Source: Kappaphycus alvarezii
Lineage: Eukaryota; Rhodophyta; Florideophyceae; Gigartinales; Solieriaceae
Assembly (NCBI GenBank): GCA_002205965.3
Contig: NADL03000699.1
Coordinates: 620,001-684,000, forward strand
Length of the DNA: 64,000 nucleotides
Reading direction: 5' to 3'
Positions 31,971 through 42,147 of the stretch are shown piece by piece (position 1 is the stretch's first letter; every line of letters starts with the position of its first letter). The position numbers and the translations under genes were made by a program. The notes under the pieces were generated by a model. That model did not search any database, was not told the origin of the DNA, and worked only from the letters and a program-made list of their open reading frames with translations.

Positions 31971-33651
31971 GGTACTCACAACTTTCCATTGTAAAACAGC
32001 CTTGAACCATCTTTTCGGAGCATCGGCAGAAGTCTTTCAAGTTTCTGCTTCTGACCGTATCCTCAGGCCACTCTCCTTCCATGTATTTTACGACTGGACC
32101 AAAGAACTGGTCGTCATCATACCGAGGAATGATCTGATCAACATCCAGGTAAGGAACTTCAACTTCATTCACTGAGACGTCACGATCTCCTCTCGTCACG
32201 TGCGGAGCCCGGGATAATGCGTCTCCTAAGACGTGAATTCTTCCAGGCTTCAGTGTGATGGGAAAGACTCCGAAGTTACCGAGAGTTTCCAACCAACTAG
32301 CTTCTTTCCGACTCAGTTTCGGTTTTGTGAAGAAGCTCTTAAGCACCTGGTTGTCTTTGAAAATCTCAAACTCAGAACCTTCAAGACAGCACCTAAATCT
32401 TCCCAGAAAATTAATCAAATCCAGAAGCTTTCTGTCATTTGCAGTGTAGTCCGACTCAGTTGGTGAAAGTTTCTTTGAATAGAAAGAAATTACACGATCC
32501 CTTCCATTATCATCCAACTGTGTTAGAGTTCCACCGACAGCAAGCTGTGAAGCATCTACATGACCACGAAATGTCTTTTTACAATTAGGAGCAACTAAGA
32601 TTGGAGCCAATGTCATCGCTTCCTTTAGCTTCTGGAAAGCTTTATCACACTGTTGACCCCATTTCCCTATACCTCGACCTTTCTTTGTAAGATCTGTGAG
32701 AGGTGCAGCAATTGTAGAGAACTTCGGAATGAACCTATGGAAAAACTGTATTAGACCTAAGAAACTTCTCAACTCCGTTAGAGATTCAGGTTTCGGCCAA
32801 GTTAGTAAGACTTCGACCTTCTCAGGATTGACACGAATGCCGTCATTCCCGACAATTAAACCTAAAAACTCCAACTCAGTCTGAAAGAAAGAGCATTTCT
32901 TCGGAGAGATGTACGCCTTGTGATCCTTAAGTCTATTTGAATGCAATTTGCAGATATTCGTAATGTTCTTCCTCATTCTTACTGAATATAAGAAGTCACA
33001 TATAGAGAACCAGGAAGACATCGATGCAATCATAGAAGATCTGATTCATCAAAGTATGGAACGTAGCAGGAGCCTTGCAAAGTCCCATTGGCATAACAAG
33101 GTATTCAAATTGCCCATACTTTGTATTGAACGCAGTCTTTTCGATGTCCTCTAGTTTCACCCTTATCTGATGGAATCCCGTTTTCAGATCAAGCTTGGAG
33201 AAAAATCTCGCATCTCCAAGTCGATCGAAGATTTCATCAAAACGATGGAGTGGAGCATTATTCTTTTTGGTGATGCGATTCAAAGCGCGATAATCGACAA
33301 CACCTCTAATTTTTCCATCCTTTCCTTTCACAAAGAAAATTGGTGCTCCATATGGCGATTTACTGGACCTGATCTTCCCTTTCCTCAAAGAGACTCGACG
33401 TACTCTTTTGCTGCCCTAAGCTCGGATGGGGACAACTGGAATAAAGATCGATGAGGTGCCTTTGATCCTTCCTCCACTTTGATCTCATGATCAACTGATC
33501 TAATCGGAGGAAGTCCTCTTGTAAATTCATCCTGGAAGACCTCTGTAAAATTATCCAGTAATCTGCTCAGTCTTCCATCGAACTTTGAATCTGTCACTCC
33601 TCTCATACTGTGAGCTTCAAGTAACTGAAAAAACTTCGAAGTCACCCCCAT
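31970..33651 (-). pseudogene. RT and RNase H of the gypsy element
   Basis: Frame 33651-33385 is the pre-RT linker (RGLPPIRSVDHEIKVEEGSK). RT follows: SPYGAPIFFVKGKDGKIRGV, DYRALNRITKKNNAPLHRFD, FFSKLDLKTGFHQIRVKLED, FEYLVMPMGLCKAPATF. The active site that should read Y-M-D-D reads LVLYM-stop-LLIFS (about 33000), with both Asp codons lost. After another frame change come VNPEKVEVLLTWPKPESLTE, LRSFLGLIQFFHRFIPKFST, and RNase H (GHVDASQLAVGGTLTQLDDN, then the YTANDRKLLDLI segment and NQVLKSF). Breaks at 33385, 33000, ~32930 and ~32000. Confidence 0.9.
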
Positions 33652-34272
33652 GCCTCAGCATTCGTCTAAATTTCTTCACTCCTAAATTGGACACATCAAC
33701 ACGGTTTTCGTTATCTGGATCAATCACTGGAATGGAAGCATCTTTCACCATCACAATCCGTTTCCGATAGTCGACACGTAGATTGTGGGCAACATGCCAC
33801 GGCATTCCCAACAGAACGTCATACCTGGTTTGGGACACAGCCCAACTAGAAGTATATGTATGTTCGCCTAACGTAATAGTTCCGTTGGAAATGATCTCAG
33901 ATACTTCTCAGTAACTCGCTTCTGTGAATGGCAAACAATGACTCGTTCACGCCGAATCTCAAACAAGTTCCTATTTCGCTTCAGGAACTCGGCTGGAACC
34001 ACGTTTGTATTGAATCCATCTTTTTTTAGTACTTTGACTGCTATTCTATTCAGTCTAGCTTCAAGAACTAACAAAGGCTCCACTGGTATAGGTCCATCAG
34101 TGAGGATGCTGTCATCATGACTAGACATGATTCCATCAGATTCTGCTCCGGAGATTCTCGAATTTTTCCTGTCCTCTGAGAATTTAGCTCCGGTGATGTC
34201 CACAACAGTTTCACTCTGCTCATTGGGACATCTGTTCACACTCACTACTGGTCTCACCTGAGTGTTCACCAA
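33617..34272 (-). pseudogene. Retropepsin region of the gypsy element
   Basis: The frame 34272-33868 contains LNRIAVKVLKKDGFNTNVVP, where a D-G with preceding Lys stands in place of the usual D-S-G or D-D-G. A frameshift leads to RYDVLLGMPWHVAHNLRVDY (33838-33617), the conserved ILG.PW segment of gypsy proteases. The first catalytic Asp position seems altered, so the domain is doubtful functionally. Confidence 0.75.
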
Positions 34273-34284
34273 GTCTTGTGGACC

Positions 34285-35078
34285 AACTAGTTTTCCGAGT
34301 CAAATCCATTCAAATCAGTACGGTGTCCTGCCTGTGTATTGTTCGCTACTATGCGAGTGCCACTCCTGTTACCTTTATTCCCGTTTCCTTTTCTGTGTTT
34401 CCAAGGTCTACATCCCACCTTCTGGCACGTAAAGCATCGGTTCTCCATCAAGTCTTTCTGACGCCGCCCATCGTTTTTACGTTCCAGGTTTCCGATCTCC
34501 ATCGGCATAGGACCTGAGGCATTTCGATTGGTGTGAAATGAGCCTCTGCCAGTGAAGAACCCTGCACCGTAAAATGCTCCATCAACGTTAAGAGCAATGG
34601 TAGTCGCAGCTTCAAACTTGGATGGGTTCCCTTACGAACCTCCAACAGAATGTGGGGTTTGAGACCTTCACAGAACCGCGCCAATTTTCCCGACTCACTG
34701 ATACCGGGAATATTGATAACCAAATTCCTGAACTCCGAGAGGTACGCTGCCACACTTTTGTTCTGGCGGATCTTGTCAAGCTTGTCGCGAGCTCGAATGA
34801 CATTGTCCTCGGGACAAAATCAGCCTCAACAAGGAGTTTGAAAGCTTCCCATGTAGGCGGAACAGCATTCTCGGACACAACTGTATACCACCAGTTTGCG
34901 GCAGTTCCGGTCATGAAGGTCGAAGCAAATTCGATAGCATTCTAGGCACTGATGACTTATTCATGGCCCACCTGAATAAGTCTCAGGTACTTTTCGACTG
35001 AATGCAACCATGACCGAACCGTAACGCATATCGAGTCCCATCGAACAACACAGGCTTATTTGGTTTGAAGAAAGACAT
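34285..35078 (-). pseudogene. Gag of the gypsy element
   Basis: The start ATG on the minus strand at 35078 gives MSFFKPNKPVLFDGTRY, after which the frame breaks. The gag core is clear in pieces: GTAANWWYTVVSENAVPPTW then EAFKLLVEADFVP; VAAYLSEFRNLVINIPGISE then KLARFCEGLKPHILLEVRKG; and a zinc knuckle CFTCQKVGCRPWKH (CX2CX4CX4H spacing) at about 34430. It needs at least three frame changes. Confidence 0.85.
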
Positions 35079-35887
35079 GTTCAACAAACCTCTTCAAGCC
35101 TTACACTAACACCTAAACTTGATTACAAGCACTTGAAGTTGAAATCTGTAAGGAGATTCGTCCCTGGACGACGGGTTGGCTCCCTACCTCGGAGAGAGTG
35201 ACTCACCAGCAGCTTTGATCACACCTACACTCCGGTGTGACTCAGCAATCCGTTCGGGATATCCCACAAGTCCACTACGTAGACCGCGATCGGTGTCCTT
35301 GTCCTATAGGAAAGCCTCTCAAGCCGACTTTAAGCTAGCGAGTAACCAAAGAATACCCGTTCTGAGCACGTACCCCTAGTCCAAGTCCAGTCCAAGTCAA
35401 CCCTATGAAGCGTTACTTGAAACCGTGACCCAGTCGGCGCACCCAGCTGACAGCCAACGAGAGCAATAGGATTGTATAGGAATACTGAGAGGGGACCCTC
35501 AATTGGGGACTTAGTCAGAAGTACGGCTTAACTGTCCAGTCTAAGTATTCTGAACAGGATCACGCAGCTTCGTGAGGCCTGCACGCTACCTGAACAGAAT
35601 AGCCAAGAGAACGCAGACTATGCTGCACCCCCAAGTTCCCGGTTACCTAGCTCTCCAATTAGTAACCGCGACCTGCGTGGAACAATGGGGCTTAGAGTAC
35701 CTTGCAGCCCTCAGGTACTCTCCGGTACTTGGCACTCCAGCCCACAAGTACAGTATATGATATTGCTTACAGTAACACCTGTCGGCAAAATTTTTCCAAA
35801 ATTCAACAACCCACACAAAAAAAATACACGTGTAAAAAAACCTCGAACTTGAGCGAGACGAAAGCAAAAAGCAGCGGAACCGGCGAA
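35079..35887 (-). other. 5' leader between primer site and gag
   Basis: No coding frame of note. This is the untranslated leader expected between PBS and gag, unusually long at about 800 bp. Confidence 0.5.
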
Positions 35888-35900
35888 GGCGATGCTACCA
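35888..35900 (-). other. Primer-binding site, initiator Met tRNA type
   Basis: One base inside the 5' LTR, the minus strand reads TGGTAGCATCGCC. TGGTAGC pairs with the usual ...GCTACCA 3' end of eukaryotic initiator Met tRNA, the common primer for this group. Confidence 0.75.
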
Positions 35901-35901
35901 G

Positions 35902-36325
35902 TGAAACAAAGAGGGAGGCACCCGGGGCGCTGCTAAAGGAACAGTAGAGGCGGTGGTAAAGGGTTTCAGAAAGTTGGGGGCAAAGGGTGTTTGGAGTGTA
36001 CCTGGATTCCCACAAGAATCCAGATGAGCCCCCTTTTATAGACAGTACGGTAGCTCTACTCTAGAAATTCTATACTTTGTTAGCTCAGTAGAACTTACTA
36101 GAAAGTAGAGGTTTAACTATAGAATTTTACTATCTAGAATATAACTACGTAAATAAAACGATGACGCGGGGCTCCACGTCAAATAAAAACATTGAAGGAA
36201 AATCAAATTTCTAAAATCATTCAAGACGGTACAGTTTCTCTGTTACACCACTGTGTAATAGAGAACTGGAATGGCGACAGCAAAAAGTCTCTATTACACA
36301 GTGGTGTAACAGAGACATTATTACA
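35902..36325 (-). repeat. 5' LTR of the chromodomain gypsy element
   Basis: 424 bp, TG...CA ended, ~97% identical to 30175-30600. Its inverted-repeat arms 36237-36264 and 36288-36315 are perfect 28-bp complements separated by 23 bases, close to the transcription-start side on the minus strand. Confidence 0.95.
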
Positions 36326-36330
36326 CGAGC

Positions 36331-37375
36331 TCTCTTTCTCTTTGTCAGCGAACCGTATTCTTGTGTCGTATTCTCCAGTCTTCCTCTTAGGCCAGGATCA
36401 TAGTCGTTTCTTTTCTGGTCAGGATCGCAGTCCAACCTGTTTTTTAGTTCCGTGGAGGTTGCCTCTCTGCTGAAATCAGCCTCGAAACATGCTCTCAGTA
36501 GCAAGTACGAAGTGGCCATACGCGTCGATAAAATATCCTCCGTAATTCTATTCACCAATACTGCAAGGAACTCCGCATTTCTGCCGTTACCGAATACTTT
36601 CTCCGTCCTCTTCCTTCCCTTGCTACTCCTTCCCGCACATCTTTTTTAGTCGATTGTGTTTGTCTGGAAAACTATACATAGATGGAAAATATCCTCCAAC
36701 AATAAAAACACCCAAAACTTCCACTTAATCCTTCCTCCCTTCGCACCGACCTGTTCATTCCCCACTCATACGGTTTACATTCCTGCCATATCGCTCTCCC
36801 GTCACTTTCGTACAGCTTCATGCTCATCAACGCCGCAACAAGTGCGTTGAAACTGGTGGAGCAGCTGTAGATCTCGCGGAACTCGCTAAACTATGGAATT
36901 TGGAATAGCAAAGCATTTAATCAAACTGATATGAAACGATGCAGTGGCAATGCACCCGTGTGTGATGCTTCTGCAGGACCTTGCTCTACCGAAGTACAGA
37001 ATTACCTTCATTGATTACCTTCATTGATGTATGAGTTTTTTTGAAGACCATTGACAACTTTGCATTTGTGTAATATCATAAAACACAACTTCGTCATGAC
37101 ACCCTTTTCAGCTTGAACTGTACTAGAGTTTACTGAGTCTACATAACGTCTGTTTGTTGATGCTTTCTTTATGGTTCGGTAGAGATGAGACTAACAAACC
37201 GAACCCCATAAAACTGAACCATCACAATCGTTTTGAACCAAACCGTTGAATTCTTTTTGAAATTCTTAACCTGAATCTCTACTTTTATCTGAGCCCTACC
37301 AAATACCGAGTCATCTATCAATCCAGACCTTTACCAACTCCCTTTCTTCACAGTTGCCCGTGACTCTATATAGTT
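36331..37375. other. No gene recognised; one dispersed repeat inside
   Basis: Continuation of the host sequence interrupted at 30170. The stretch 36648-36716 (TCGATTGTGTTTGTCTGGAA onward) is related to 44405-44500 and 61165-61255. Nothing else is recognised. Confidence 0.4.
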
Positions 37376-40300
37376 GTGGGCCCAGACGTGCCCACTCGTC
37401 CACGCTTTGCTTGGGACATGAGAAGCGCACCCTGGACCGATGGTAGAGGCAACCAAGAAGGCTACTACAATGCAGTTCTGCTATGGAAAGCATTTCACGG
37501 CAAATTGCCGTCGAGCAATTCGAACAAGATTCCTGTTGAACTCCAGGGTACTGTTTCGCAGTCTCAGCTATTCAACAGAGCTTTGGATTTGTGCAAGGAG
37601 ATATTTGAAAGTGGGATACAGTCTGCAGCTGGTGCTACGAAGATTTCACAGGCACTGTATAAGAAATACTTGCTTTCGGCTGTGACTGATCATTTTAACA
37701 AATTTAAATAGCTGCTACAGACTTCGCGTAGTGATAACGAGTCGTTCCGAAATTTTGAGACTCGATTTTACCCACAAGTCTGTCTATTTAATGCTTCTAG
37801 TTCAGATACCAACCTACCAGACTCTTTGGAAGCATTTTTGCTCATCGCTGATGCACGTGTAGAAAATAATCATCGGGGGTTTGTTCTCGCCTCTGCGATC
37901 TCTTGGGCAATCGAAACCGACGAAAAGAAAATTAGCTACAGCTCCGTTGCCTCTATCGTCTGAGCCTGCGAAAATCCTAGGGTAACCAGTTTATCAAACC
38001 GGCGTGTTCTACATTCGAGTGCAGCCTTCAACCCGAGGTATAGTGACCTTAAGTGGCAACGGAAGAAACGTCCTTCACCGCAAGACTTTGCTGAGATGAA
38101 GCTCCGATCAACTTGTAAGGCTTGTGGAGAGACAGGGCACTGAAAAACAGTTGCTATGTGTCCTAAACATAAATTTAAGTCTATTGGAACGAGGAGAGAG
38201 GACAAATCAACGAAGTCAGGCCCCAACTTTCAACGGAAAACTGATAATGTATCTTTCCACATGTGTACTCTGTCTCCTGAATTTGACGCCCTCGATCTTG
38301 GACCGGCCCACTAGTTGACGATGGGTCACCATACCGTGGCGTGGGCATGCAGGAATTTCTGAGCCTTGCATTTGCAATCATGCCATAATTTAACGGAAGA
38401 TTAGAACCAATTCCTGACTCAGTATCAGATCGTACCTATTGGCAGTACGGCAGTGGCAATTACAGCATTGAAAGGCGCAAAATACTAGGTTCTGTCGTTT
38501 TATCGTTATTGTCCGACACTGGCAATACAGTGCAATCAGACACCTCATTATAGAAGGGTCTTCAATTTGGGTAATTGGAAGAAATGTGACCACAAAGGCT
38601 AATATCATTCATCTCAACAGAAGCGTTTTGCAATTTGTTAGTCCCCACAACAATGGAACTGACACTATCGAACTTGTTGAGTATGATCAACATAGTTACA
38701 TACCAAGGTACAAGTTCTTTCATATTGATCATCCATCAACATATGCCCCCTGAGCCAATCATTATGCAACTTTCGCTCCTATTTGGTGTGGTCAGACATG
38801 AAGGAGATCATCGACAAGGTACACAACCACGTCTGCGGATATCAAACCTACCGGGACATAAGCATTTTGTTGAAACGTAACAGAATTTGGGCGGATGAAT
38901 GTGCTCAGTGCTTAGCGCAAGTGCTTGAAACATTTCCATCATATGATGCAGTTCAGAAACCTACTGGACTCGACCAGTATCCCTCAGCAACTTGTCGAGA
39001 GGATTCAACGACCTTATCCATGTTGATCACCTATTTCTAGGAAGCAGTATCGTTTTTCATGTTATGGATGCTGTAACTCGGTACTCATCTGGAAGTTTTG
39101 TATCATCTACCAGCATGACATATGCAATAGCTGCATTAGAGTCCTCATGGATTGCACCGTTTTGGTCCCCTACGTCAATTCAGGGAGATCAGGCTTTTGC
39201 AGCCCACGACTTCAAGGACTACCTGAAGCGTTTTGATGTCGAGTTCCGACCAGAACCTTCTCGCCGACACAGCAAGAACGCTATAGAGTCGAAGCACCGT
39301 GTTATGAGAGATATTTTTCTTCGTCTCCAATCAACTAATCCGAACTGCGATGAACGAATCTTAATCGCCCAAACCATTCGTATCTTCAATGACTTGTATG
39401 GAAGTTATGTGGCTAGCGCACACGAACTTGGAAAAGGATATACCAGACCAATTTCTGGTACTGAACCAGTGCATCTACCCAAGGAAGTGCTTGAAGCCCA
39501 TTATGAGCTTACGGCTAAACGGAAACTGAATAAAATACTCTCAAAGCATTCGATTTTTGAACAGTCTGTTAAGGTAGGAGATATTGTGGAGGTTTTCATT
39601 CGCAACCAAGCACAAAAACTTTGTTCATGGTCTGGTTCGAAACCTATTCCTCAATGTTATTTTGCTGCTCGCACCGTAACTGTTCCTGGCAGTAGTGGAA
39701 GAACAACCAAAGCAGCTCTAGAGGATATCAGACATGCAATTGGTGATCAAAACATACTTGCTCGCGCAGTACAAGAAGCAGCTGACAGGTGTGACAAAAC
39801 CCAATCTGACCTACTAGATGACACAAGTCATGATGTCGCGCCGTCCAAAGCTGTCCCTGCCATTACGGATAATCAAGGTCAAACAGGAATTAGTCTCTTG
39901 CCTCCCCTTTATGATGTTCTTCCAGAACAACTTGTGCATGTACCCAATACCGACCCCGAAATTGAGCTGAATACAGACGAATCCGGTGTTGCACTCGAAC
40001 GCACGGCTAAACCCGACGTCAACCAACAGTCTAATGAGACAGCCCCTGACTTAGGCGATGTGATTGAGGCTGGAGCAATTGAACTTCTCCCTGGCCAAGA
40101 GCTACAACGCTGCGACCAAGTGTACATAGCGCAGTGCCACAACCGGTTTTCTCCGAAGGAATTCCTTGCCTTTCCATCATAAGGTCTGCCGAACTCTGTT
40201 CTAGAGAATTCATACGAGACAGAAGAGCAAAACTTTTTGAAGGCATGCACTACGGTACACATTTCCAAAGTCCCACTCGACTCTAACATTATCAGCAGCC

Positions 40301-40640
40301 ATGTGACCTACGAGATTAAGACACTAGATGATGTTAATAAGTTGTGCAAGGCGCGAATTGCAACACATGACAACAAGGACCGGGATAGATTTGACCTAAT
40401 GACTTATTCTTCATCTTGTCCGCCCTCTGGGATTCGCCTTCTTATATCTGTCAGCGAAATTCACAACTGGTTTATTACAAAGATAGACGTGAAGATCGCA
40501 TTATTGCAGTCGGGAAAAGCCACGAGAGATGTATATGTGATACTGTCGCTTGAGTCTAGCTTAAGTACATTCTATTGGCTTTTAAATGTTGCATCCTATC
40601 ATTTGGTTAAGGCCAAAGCCAAGTGGTAACTGCATTCGGA
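37376..40640 (+). pseudogene. Ty1/copia gag-pol relic (plus strand)
   Basis: Gag 37376-37711 then continuing in other frames: YNAVLLWKAFHGKLPSSNSN, LYKKYLLSAVTDHFNKFK, LPDSLEAFLLIADARVENNH. The zinc knuckle CKACGETGH..TVAMCPKH lies at 38115. The protease shows LVDDGSPYRGVG with a D-D-G-S triad near 38310. The integrase zinc region reads VHNHVCGY..ECAQC. The long frame 38992-40182 holds the DDE core: DLIHVDHLFLGSSIVFHVMD, QGDQAFAAHDFKDYLK, SRRHSKNAIESKHRVMRD. RT begins at 40290 (SHVTYEIKTLDD, HDNKDRDRFDL, TKIDVKIALLQSGKATRDVY) but stops after its first motifs. RNase H is absent, so the element is 3' truncated. Confidence 0.8.
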
Positions 40641-40697
40641 CCAAATGGGAAATTTTTGGGTTATTTTATTGCAGTGGTCCCTCTTGTAAATGAAAAT

Positions 40698-40822
40698 TTG
40701 GGCATGCTCCGCTGGCTGCGCTTCAACATTTGGGCATGCTCCGCTGGCTATGCTGGAACTCTGCGCTGGCTGGGCTTGCATGCTGCGCTGAATAGGCTTG
40801 CATGCTGCGCTGGCTGCGCTGT
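40698..40822. repeat. Degenerate GCATGCTGCGCTGGCT repeats
   Basis: TGGGCATGCTCCGCTGGCT occurs at 40699 and 40731, then variants built from GCATGCTGCGCTGGCTGCGC continue to 40820. Unit lengths are irregular (19-32 bp). Confidence 0.8.
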
Positions 40823-40929
40823 CACAGTAATTACAATTTTATTTTCAATTATTTTTAGAGGATGCTTTGCACCGTACTGTAGCGGTGCCGCCGATAGAGC
40901 ACATAGGTACTGTATAGGTGCTACGAATT

Positions 40930-41470
40930 GTGAGGGTTGAAAACTCTATATAAGGAACAGTTTGCATGAAATTATAGGAGTACTTGGGAGGGCCAGCAAG
41001 CCCTAGTGGAAAGCTCACCAAACGAAGTTACACACAATACAGAGAGCAAGCCCTAGTGGGACGCTCACCAAACTAAGTCACACACAACACAGAGTGTAAA
41101 GGAAGTTGGCAGACAACTTCAAAAGAGATTCTCCAGTAGTAACGAAGTTGGTAGTCATCTTCAGGCCCAAAATTTATAAACGGCTCTCAAGCCTCGAAGC
41201 CAGGTGGAAGAGCCTGCCCCTTTACGATTGTTGGGGGAACCACAAAGCACTCTTCCATTTCAGCCCATTGCATTTGCCTTGCAACGTATACGGAAGCAGA
41301 TCTGTTGTTCGCAAGGCGAAGGTATAGACTGCTTCTTTTGGACAAAGTCGGTTGCCCTAGGTCTCTCGTCCGAATACAGCACATTTTGTCCCCGAAACTA
41401 CCTTACCATAGCACTTTTGTCGCTCGCAGTATACCGTATACTCCTCATCCACTTATAGTACCCTACCTTA
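40930..41470 (+). mobile_element. Divergent LTR of the gypsy A-D type
   Basis: Contains CTCTATATAAGG (TATA box), the GAAGTTGGCAGACAACTTC hairpin (near 41103), a second degraded GAAGTTGGTAGTCATCTTC, GCCTGCCCCTTTACGATTG, and near the end CCATAGCACTTTTGTCGCTC. These appear in the same order as in the A-D LTRs but at much lower identity. It is likely an older relative. Ends are approximate. It lies directly after the truncated copia relic. Confidence 0.55.
40995..41094. repeat. Two tandem 50-bp units
   Basis: Units at 40995-41044 and 41045-41094 begin AGCAAGCCCTAGTGG and end ACACA..ACAGAG, with about five differences. They sit between the TATA box and the first hairpin of the divergent LTR, so they would lie in the transcribed leader. 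Confidence 0.9.
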
Positions 41471-41589
41471 CGTAAAATCACCCCATAAACAACATTTTGC
41501 CCTCTAAGTCGCTGACCTCTCAAAATCGTACTTTCGTCCCTGGTAACTTTGGATTTCTCCTGAAATGCCTTAGGGCCACCCTTCAATTA

Positions 41590-41760
41590 ACACGTACAGT
41601 ATTTGGTATATTACGATGTACAGTGCGAAGTACAGTACCTCATTTGGCATTAGTACAGTATGTGTACACCACTGCACAAAAGGTTTCTACTCTTAGCTGT
41701 ACCACGTGTACATCACATACACAACTGCCACCACGTACACGTGTACATAGTTTCCCTCAG
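41590..41760. promoter_or_regulatory. GTAC-core cluster
   Basis: About nine GTAC tetramers in ~165 bp, mostly as GTACAGT or CGTGTACA. GTAC is the core of copper/oxygen response elements bound by SBP-type factors in green algae, but the same motif could be chance or another repeat. No gene starts immediately downstream. Confidence 0.3.
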
Positions 41761-41847
41761 CATATCTCTCATACAGTGATCAGCACCTACGTTTTTGGAT
41801 AGTGGGCGTAGGATATATCTCTTAAGCCGACTTTCTGCTAACATTCC

Positions 41848-41861
41848 CCATTACTGTATCG
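41848..41861 (+). repeat. 14-bp direct repeat, left copy (candidate target duplication)
   Basis: CCATTACTGTATCG, identical to 44378-44391. A single copy occurs at 61146-61159 at the head of the second copy of the segmental duplication. Confidence 0.75.
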
Positions 41862-42147
41862 CTCGGTAACCGCAGGCGCTGCCGTAACACTCACAGAGTG
41901 CGAGAAACATCGTCATTACGGCACTTACTGCAACCAAAACGATATTCTCCTCTCCCCCGTCGGGATTGATATCTATGGCGCCTTGGGCGACGACGGCAAG
42001 GGTTTTCTTCGCCGCCCTGCTTCCTTCGCTGCTTCCCGTCGCGGTTCCTACCCTCAACAGGAGCTCCGCGACTTCGTTACCCGTTTTGCGATTAGTCTCC
42101 AAATAATGCAGGCACGACAGGTTTCTACCCGCCGCCCGCATCCGTAG
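41862..42147 (+). pseudogene. RT retroelement type 2, C-terminal end
   Basis: Reads LTECEKHRHYGTYC, then LLSPVGIDIYGALGDDGKGF, ending in a Arg/Gln-rich tail. It matches DEHNYYGPPCRSEG then LAIDVYGQIDISG at 28790-28890, and HPMAFDIYGSPGPDAERGL at 61780. Only the last ~90 residues remain. It is followed immediately by the RT at 42148. Confidence 0.55.

Larger units (their letters stand above)
30175..36325 (-). mobile_element. Complete chromodomain-type Ty3/gypsy retrotransposon
   Basis: A 6.15-kb element on the minus strand with both LTRs (30175-30600 and 35902-36325), a 5-bp target duplication CGAGC (30170-30174 and 36326-36330), a primer-binding site beside the 5' LTR and a polypurine tract beside the 3' LTR. 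Internal order on the minus strand is gag, protease, RT, RNase H, integrase, chromodomain, the gypsy order. LTRs differ at about 13 of 426 positions (~97% identity by eye), so insertion is fairly recent. Even so, the pol frame is broken in several places, including the RT active site, so this copy cannot be autonomous. Confidence 0.95.
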
